This document shows positions 59,912 through 64,000 of a stretch of 64,000 bases of DNA, piece after piece. Both the position numbers and the translations under genes were made by a program. Source of the DNA: Acidobacteriota bacterium. Lineage in GTDB: Bacteria > Actinomycetota > Acidimicrobiia > Acidimicrobiales > Microtrichaceae. Under the pieces are notes generated by a model. The model was not told where the DNA came from. It ran no database searches and saw nothing but the letters and a program-made list of their open reading frames with translations. Numbering within the stretch: position 1 is the first letter of the stretch; the number at the start of each line of letters is the position of its first letter. The stretch is taken from assembly GCA_003577145.1 (NCBI GenBank), contig QEUP01000001.1, forward strand, positions 62,001 to 126,000, written 5' to 3'.

Positions 59912-60202
59912 ACGCACGTCCTAGCCGTCTCGATCGAGCTTCACATCCCCGACTGCCGCTCGCTGAAGGCCAAGCGGGCAGTCGTCAAGCCGATCGTGAT
60001 GGGCCTTCGCCGGCGACTCGCTGTCGCAGCCTCAGAGGTCGGCTACAACGACAAATGGCAGCGGGCGCGGATCGGGGTGGCCATAGTCGCACCGACACAA
60101 CGCTACGCGCACGAGGTCGCCGAGGAGGTCGAGCGGTTCATCTGGTCACGTCCGGAGATAAGCGTGCTGGAAGTCACGCAGACGTGGCTGGAGCTGGAGT
60201 AG
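59912..60202 (+). CDS. ylxP: DUF503 (YlxP-like) protein with apparent ACG start codon
   Basis: A 96-residue protein of the DUF503/YlxP family, normally found between infB and rbfA. The text HVLAVSIELHIPDCRSLKAKRAVVKPIVMGLRRR matches the family N-terminus directly after its usual Met. In this frame the codon at the Met position is ACG (59912-59914); no ATG, GTG or TTG lies between the infB stop and residue 29 (GTG 59996). AAGGGG lies about 8 nt before the ACG. Either ACG starts translation or the base was misread. Starting at 59996 would cut off the first beta strand and helix. Confidence 0.82.
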   Translation, partial: THVLAVSIELHIPDCRSLKAKRAVVKPIVMGLRRRLAVAASEVGYNDKWQRARIGVAIVAPTQRYAHEVAEEVERFIWSRPEISVLEVTQTWLELE

Positions 60203-60271
60203 CCAGGGCCATGACCACAGACGTTCGGTGCCTGCGGCATGTGTCAGCGACAGGCACCGCGGCCCACGGCG

Positions 60272-60311
60272 GCCCGTCCGGGAACTCGGACCACCACCTA
60301 TGGTTGGTGGG
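60272..60311 (+). repeat. 40-bp direct repeat with hairpin, copy 1 (rbfA upstream)
   Basis: An exact 40-bp copy occurs 69 bp downstream (60341-60380). Within it CCACCA (60291-60296) pairs with TGGTGG (60305-60310); inner CC/GG pairs extend the stem past a bulge. Confidence 0.9.
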
Positions 60312-60340
60312 TTGACGGCCAGGAGGTCCTCGACCCTGTA

Positions 60341-60380
60341 GCCCGTCCGGGAACTCGGACCACCACCTATGGTTGGTGGG
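60341..60380 (+). repeat. 40-bp direct repeat with hairpin, copy 2 (rbfA upstream)
   Basis: Exact copy of 60272-60311. It ends 20 nt before the GGGGGAAAG ribosome binding site of rbfA, so both hairpins lie in the rbfA leader or the DUF503-rbfA intergenic transcript. Confidence 0.9.
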
Positions 60381-60405
60381 CCCCAAACACCAGTCAGGGG
60401 GAAAG

Positions 60406-60810
60406 ATGGCCAGACGGAGCCACAGCGGGCACCGGCATTACCCCCGTACTGCTCGACTCAACGAGCTGTTGCGAGAGATCCTCGCCGACGAGTTGGAGCG
60501 GATCGACGACGATCGGCTGGACATGGTGACGGTGACCGGCGTGGAGGTTGCACCCGACCTGGCGCATGCGACTGTCTTCTACTCGGCTCTGTCGCAGAAG
60601 TCCGAGGACCGAACGGAGGTGGTAGGCGTTGCTCTCGACGAGGCCAGGGGGCGACTCCAGGCCGCGGTGGCTCGGCAGGCCCGGACGCGGCGCGTGCCCA
60701 CCCTGGAGTTCAGGGTCGATCCCGGGGTCGAGGCAGGGCAGAGGATCGAATCCATCCTCGGCGAGATCCGCGAGGCCAAGAGGCGAGGTGATGAACCGGA
60801 CGGGAGCTGA
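60406..60810 (+). CDS. rbfA: ribosome-binding factor A
   Basis: A 134-residue 30S maturation factor with a KH-like fold. It contains RTARLNELLREILADELERIDDDRLDMVTVTGVEVAPDLAHATVFYS, the typical first two-thirds, and TRRVPTLEFRVDPGVEAGQRIESIL. ATG 60406 has GGGGGAAAG directly upstream; an earlier in-frame start at 60373 lies inside the repeat. It is needed for cold adaptation and 16S 5'-end processing. It overlaps truB by 20 nt. Confidence 0.95.
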   Translation: MARRSHSGHRHYPRTARLNELLREILADELERIDDDRLDMVTVTGVEVAPDLAHATVFYSALSQKSEDRTEVVGVALDEARGRLQAAVARQARTRRVPTLEFRVDPGVEAGQRIESILGEIREAKRRGDEPDGS

Positions 60811-61687
60811 GCTCGACCCCGGGGACGGGATCGCCGTCGTCGACAAGGAGGCGGGCTGGACATCGCACGATGTGGTGGCCCGCGCCCGCAAGATCCTCGG
60901 GACACGCAAGGTCGGGCACGCCGGAACCCTCGACCCGGACGCCACGGGCGTTCTCGTGCTGGGCGTCGGCCGGGGAACCCGGTTGCTGCGATTCATCGGA
61001 GAGCTGAGCAAGAACTACCAAGGGGTCGTCGTGCTGGGGGTCGAGACGTCCACCCTGGATGCAACGGGTGAGATCGTTGCGACCCAGGACATGAGCCAGG
61101 TCACCCTCGGCGACGTCCGCCGCGTGGCAGCCAGGTTGGTCGGCAACATCGAGCAGACTCCCCCCATGGTCTCGGCGGTCAAGGTGGGCGGACGGAGGCT
61201 TTACGAACTTGCCCGGCGCGGGGAGGAGGTCGAGCGGAAGCCGCGTCAGGTCACCGTTCACAGACTCGACGTGGAGGCCACCGCCGACCCTATGCGGTAC
61301 CGGATAGCGGTTGAGTGCTCGAGCGGAACCTACGTGAGATCCATCGCCGCCGACATCGGTCACGGTCTCGGAGGGTTGGCGCATCTGACCGATCTGCGCC
61401 GAACGGCCATCGGACCCTTCGAGGCGAAAGGCGCCTCCAACGTGGAGGATCTCCGGCTGCTCCCGCCATCGGCCGCCGTCGGGCACCTGGCGTCTGTCAC
61501 CGTCCCCGACGAGGTCGCCCAACGTGTCGTCCATGGTGCGGTGCTCGGGAGGACCGGTTCGCGGTTCGCCGGAGATGGCCCCTGGGCGGTGCTGGCCGAG
61601 GACGGCTGCCTTCTGGCCGTCTACGAGGCGGTCGACTCCACGACCGCCAAACCGGCTGTGGTCGTATCGGGAGCGACATCCGGATAG
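60791..61687 (+). CDS. truB: tRNA pseudouridine(55) synthase
   Basis: A 298-residue pseudouridine synthase. The catalytic aspartate is in GHAGTLDPDATGVLVLGVGRGTRLL. Other motifs are VDKEAGWTSHDVVARARK (start), PPMVSAVKVGGRRLYELAR and VECSSGTYVRSIAADIG. A C-terminal RNA-binding extension follows. ATG 60791, preceded by GAGG, overlaps rbfA. It modifies U55 in the T loop of tRNAs and acts as a tRNA chaperone. Confidence 0.96.
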   Translation: MNRTGAELDPGDGIAVVDKEAGWTSHDVVARARKILGTRKVGHAGTLDPDATGVLVLGVGRGTRLLRFIGELSKNYQGVVVLGVETSTLDATGEIVATQDMSQVTLGDVRRVAARLVGNIEQTPPMVSAVKVGGRRLYELARRGEEVERKPRQVTVHRLDVEATADPMRYRIAVECSSGTYVRSIAADIGHGLGGLAHLTDLRRTAIGPFEAKGASNVEDLRLLPPSAAVGHLASVTVPDEVAQRVVHGAVLGRTGSRFAGDGPWAVLAEDGCLLAVYEAVDSTTAKPAVVVSGATSG

Positions 61688-61690
61688 AAG

Positions 61691-61696
61691 TACCCT
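61691..61696 (+). promoter_or_regulatory. -10 box upstream of ribF
   Basis: TACCCT lies 9 nt before ATG 61706 in the 18-nt gap after truB; a leader of at most a few nt would result. Confidence 0.35.
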
Positions 61697-61705
61697 CGTT
61701 GCCAG

Positions 61706-62659
61706 ATGGAAGTGATCAGGGACCTGCAGGCCTGTCCGAGGCCGGTCGACGGCACCGCGCTGACCATTGGCGCCTACGACGGCGTTCATCTCGGCCATCG
61801 TGCGGTCATCTCAGCAGTGCGCTCCCACGCCTCCCGACAAGGCACCAAGTCCGCGGTCGTCACCTTCGACCGCCATCCGGCTCAGGTCGTCCGCCCGGAT
61901 TCGGCACCCTTCCTGCTCACCAGCCTCGACCAGAAGTTGGAGCTGCTCGCCTCCACCGGCGTCGACTACACGCTCGTCATCACCTTCAACGAGTCCCGAG
62001 CCAAGGAGCCGCCGGAGGACTTCGTGATGGAGGTCCTCGTCGATTGCATGAACACCCGGCTGGTCGTGGTGGGCCAGGACTTCCATTTCGGTCATCAACG
62101 CCGGGGCAACGTGGCCCTCCTGCGGGAGCTCGGGCAGGCCAACGGCTTCTCCGTCATCGGACACCACCTGGTCGACCGGTTCGGTCATGACGCCCGCGAC
62201 GACACCCTCGTGTCGTCCACGGCGATTCGTCGCGCCCTTCACGATGGTCGGCTGAACGATGCGAACGCCTTGTTGGGTCGGCCGCACGAGATGCGCGGGC
62301 CTGTCGTCCGTGGTGACGGCCGGGGTCGTGAGCTGGGATTCCCCACTGCCAACATCGCCATCGCGCCCGAGATGCTCATGCCGGCCGACGGCATCTATGC
62401 GGGTTGGTACGATCGGCCGGGCGGCGACACCCACCCCGCGGCGATCTACATCGGGACCCGGCCGACCTTCTACGCCAACGAGGAGATGTCGCTTCTCGAG
62501 GCGCACCTGCTGGACTTCGACGGCGACCTGTATGGCGAGATGGCAAGGGTTCACCTGATCGAGCAGTTGCGCGGCGACAAAGCCTTCGACACCGCCGAGG
62601 CGCTTGCTCGCCAGCTCCGGGTGGATTGCGAGGACGCGCGTGTCGTCCTCGGTGCTTGA
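61706..62659 (+). CDS. ribF: bifunctional riboflavin kinase/FAD synthetase
   Basis: A 317-residue enzyme that makes FMN and FAD from riboflavin. The N-terminal FAD synthetase (adenylyltransferase) half has LTIGAYDGVHLGHRAVISAV, TFDRHPAQVVRP, VVGQDFHFGHQRRGN and VSSTAIRRAL. The C-terminal kinase half has VVRGDGRGRELGFPTANIA, IYAGWY, IGTRPTFYANE and EAHLLDFDGDLYGE. The order rbfA-truB-ribF is standard, and rpsO normally follows; here one more gene intervenes. Confidence 0.96.
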   Translation: MEVIRDLQACPRPVDGTALTIGAYDGVHLGHRAVISAVRSHASRQGTKSAVVTFDRHPAQVVRPDSAPFLLTSLDQKLELLASTGVDYTLVITFNESRAKEPPEDFVMEVLVDCMNTRLVVVGQDFHFGHQRRGNVALLRELGQANGFSVIGHHLVDRFGHDARDDTLVSSTAIRRALHDGRLNDANALLGRPHEMRGPVVRGDGRGRELGFPTANIAIAPEMLMPADGIYAGWYDRPGGDTHPAAIYIGTRPTFYANEEMSLLEAHLLDFDGDLYGEMARVHLIEQLRGDKAFDTAEALARQLRVDCEDARVVLGA

Positions 62660-62741
62660 GGCGCACGTGGGGGGCGCGGCCTCGAGACATGCGTTCAGGC
62701 CGAGATCGGGTGGTATGGCGGCGGGCAGGCCAAAAGCGGCC

Positions 62742-62747
62742 TATTTT
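62742..62747 (+). promoter_or_regulatory. -10 box, leaderless-type promoter of the alpha/beta hydrolase gene
   Basis: TATTTT ends 7 nt before ATG 62755 with no Shine-Dalgarno between. Confidence 0.5.
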
Positions 62748-62754
62748 CGTGCGG

Positions 62755-63882
62755 ATGGGGGAAGCCAAGGAGGTGACTCCGCCAGTGAGTCAGATAGTCG
62801 AGCCTGTAACCGGTCCCGCCGTGCAGCCGGCCGTAGAGGGTGCTCCGGTCACCACGCCGCGCCTCGCTCGTCACCTGATCCATCTTTCCGATGGGCACGC
62901 GGTCGGTGTCGCCGTCAGCGGCCGCGGCATCCCGATCGTGGTCGTGCACGGCTTCTCGGCTGAGGGGTTTCTCTACGCCCAGACCCTCTCCCGCCTGGTG
63001 GCCATGGGTTTCAAGGTCGTAGCCGTCGATACCGCGGGACACGGAGGGACCCAGGGCCTGCCGGCCGGGGGAGGCGACCTGGAGGCCTACAGCGGGCTGC
63101 TGGGCAGGATCCTCGACGAGTTGGGCATCGAGCACGCGATCCTCGCCGGTCACTCCATGGGAGGTCGCCTCATCACCGATCTGGCGGCAGCGCGACCGGA
63201 ACGGACCATCGCCATACTCCTCCTGGACGCAATCGTCGGGGACACCTGGGACCGCATGGTGTACCTGTTCCGGTTGGCACCACCGCTGCTGGTGGGCATG
63301 GCCGTGGCGTTGGTGGCGGACACGTTGAACCCGCTGCCCCTGCTCAAGAACCCACAACAGGTGGCCAAGCTGTTCAAGTTGGTGGTGCCCAGCTACGCAG
63401 CCCACGTCGTCCAGCCCTGGCGTCTGCTCGGGCCGGCGTTCTCGATCCTGCGTTCGGGCCCGAGCACCCCGTCACTGACGGAGTTGGGCGAGTGGGAGGT
63501 GCCGGTGTTCGCCTTCCACGGTGAGTGGGACCTCGTGGTGCCGATCCGGACTGCCCACGATGCCGTCAGGCGGTCGAACGGGCACATGGTCATCATCGAG
63601 CGTGCGGGCCACTCGTGGCTCGTGAAGGATCCCGAGACCCTGCCTGCGGTCGTGTCGGATCTGATGGTCCGCGAGCTGGGCGAGGCCTGCCGCAGCGCCC
63701 TCGAGAGGGTCGGCCTGGACCCCCACACCGCTGACGTCGACCAGATCGAGGCGGCCCTCTACCGGCCTGACGCGTGGATCCTCGGGCTGTCGCCACCGAA
63801 CGTCACCCATGCGATTGCCGAGCGGCACCGGCGGCCCGCCTTCAACTGGGTGATCGAGGGAGACACCGCGGAGGCGGTGTGA
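62755..63882 (+). CDS. alpha/beta hydrolase fold protein
   Basis: A 375-residue protein. After a ~40-residue polar start the alpha/beta hydrolase core begins HLIHLSDGHAVGVAVSGRGIPIVVVHGFSAEGFLY (oxyanion-hole HGF). The nucleophile elbow is LAGHSMGGRLITDLA, the acid is in FHGEWDLVVP, and the catalytic histidine is in IERAGHSWLVKDPE, so the Ser-Asp-His triad looks complete. An extra C-terminal region of about 80 residues (RSALERVGLDPHTADVDQIEAALYRPDAWILGLSP...) follows and is not part of the core fold. The substrate is unknown. Confidence 0.88.
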   Translation: MGEAKEVTPPVSQIVEPVTGPAVQPAVEGAPVTTPRLARHLIHLSDGHAVGVAVSGRGIPIVVVHGFSAEGFLYAQTLSRLVAMGFKVVAVDTAGHGGTQGLPAGGGDLEAYSGLLGRILDELGIEHAILAGHSMGGRLITDLAAARPERTIAILLLDAIVGDTWDRMVYLFRLAPPLLVGMAVALVADTLNPLPLLKNPQQVAKLFKLVVPSYAAHVVQPWRLLGPAFSILRSGPSTPSLTELGEWEVPVFAFHGEWDLVVPIRTAHDAVRRSNGHMVIIERAGHSWLVKDPETLPAVVSDLMVRELGEACRSALERVGLDPHTADVDQIEAALYRPDAWILGLSPPNVTHAIAERHRRPAFNWVIEGDTAEAV

Positions 63883-63903
63883 CAGCGGCGGTGGCTTCGG
63901 GGC

Positions 63904-63909
63904 TACACT
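63904..63909 (+). promoter_or_regulatory. -10 box of the gene beyond the right edge (probably rpsO)
   Basis: TACACT follows 21 nt after the hydrolase stop. A perfect 7-bp hairpin (63948-63954 with 63960-63966, loop 5) lies about 40 nt downstream. By conserved order the next gene is likely rpsO, whose mRNA leader is often structured, but no coding start is visible before 64000. Confidence 0.4.
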
Positions 63910-64000
63910 GGTGCCTGTTCGTGCGCAGGTACAGGTGCGTGGGTCGTCTGGGCGGATCACGCCCAGGCCCGACGCTCTGCCAGGCCCCGGCTTCGGCTGG

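Noticed and set aside
60272-60380. CRISPR array
   Set aside because: Only two repeats of 40 bp with a 29-bp spacer, no cas genes, and the unit is a hairpin in a leader region.
1-64000. tRNA or rRNA genes
   Set aside because: I scanned gaps for T-loop (GGTTCGAATCC-like) and rRNA core motifs and found none outside coding frames.

Overview
The window is a 64 kb stretch of a very GC-rich bacterial chromosome. It carries almost entirely core genes in an order typical of Actinomycetota. Clues to the group are a WhiG/FliA-type sigma factor beside rpsB, a SepIVA/DivIVA-like coiled-coil gene after coaD, a biotin synthase auxiliary protein (BsaP) after bioB, an archaeal-type prolyl-tRNA synthetase, heavy GTG/TTG start usage and many leaderless-looking promoters. 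A deep-branching class such as Acidimicrobiia is my best guess, but this is inference; no rRNA is present to settle it. I see no tRNA or rRNA gene, CRISPR array, transposase, integrase or prophage.

Layout. 0-6.6 kb: an accessory-like mix (end of a PIG-L deacetylase, two histidine phosphatases, a small membrane protein, a stand-alone Lrp/AsnC ligand domain, hsp20 with a HAIR-like operator, GTP-dependent PEP carboxykinase, a cold-shock-like protein, rpmB, a VOC protein). 6.7-23 kb: DAK2/FakA-like kinase, recG, an OafA-type acyltransferase, bioB-bsaP, rsmD-coaD-sepIVA-like-DUF177-rpmF-plsX-acpP-rnc-mutM-smc. 23-29 kb: a GNAT protein, a MoxR/DUF58/VWA operon on the minus strand, and a divergent two-component system. 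29-35 kb: ftsY, ffh, rpsP-khpA-rimM-trmD, rplS, yraN. 35-37.7 kb: an insertion-like patch (zinc-ribbon protein, truncated enoyl-CoA hydratase between two 47-bp hairpin repeats, HpaB/AbfD-family flavoprotein). 38-42.4 kb: comM-dprA-xerC-whiG. 42.5-54.9 kb: a LytM-lipase fusion, rpsB-tsf-pyrH-frr-cdsA-dxr-rseP-ispG-proS. 55-64 kb: rimP-nusA-infB-DUF503-rbfA-truB-ribF, an alpha/beta hydrolase, and probably the leader of the next gene (rpsO by conserved order) at the right edge.

How the genes work together. Most belong to translation and its supply: ribosomal proteins S2, S16, L19, L28 and L32, EF-Ts, RRF, IF2, RbfA, RimM, RimP, TrmD, TruB and RsmD. Others serve protein targeting (Ffh, FtsY), chromosome and DNA maintenance (SMC, RecG, XerC, DprA, ComM, MutM), and lipid, isoprenoid and cofactor supply (PlsX, ACP, CdsA, Dxr, IspG, CoaD, RibF, BioB). 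Many neighbours overlap by 4-8 nt (ATGA/GTGA), showing translational coupling.

The unusual material lies mostly in the gaps. There is a small family of short hairpin repeats whose stems covary between copies, one copy of which supplies the stop codon of a shortened hydratase. A second dispersed repeat of about 100 bp occurs twice. Three local duplications of 22-40 bp are spaced about 70 bp apart. A 24-bp GAGACA/TGTCTC inverted repeat occurs twice. Other points of interest are a probable ACG start codon for the DUF503 gene, a MutM homologue lacking most zinc ligands and other conserved residues, and a degenerate LytM domain fused to a lipase-like domain. I did not find a clearly new multi-gene defence or biosynthetic system.
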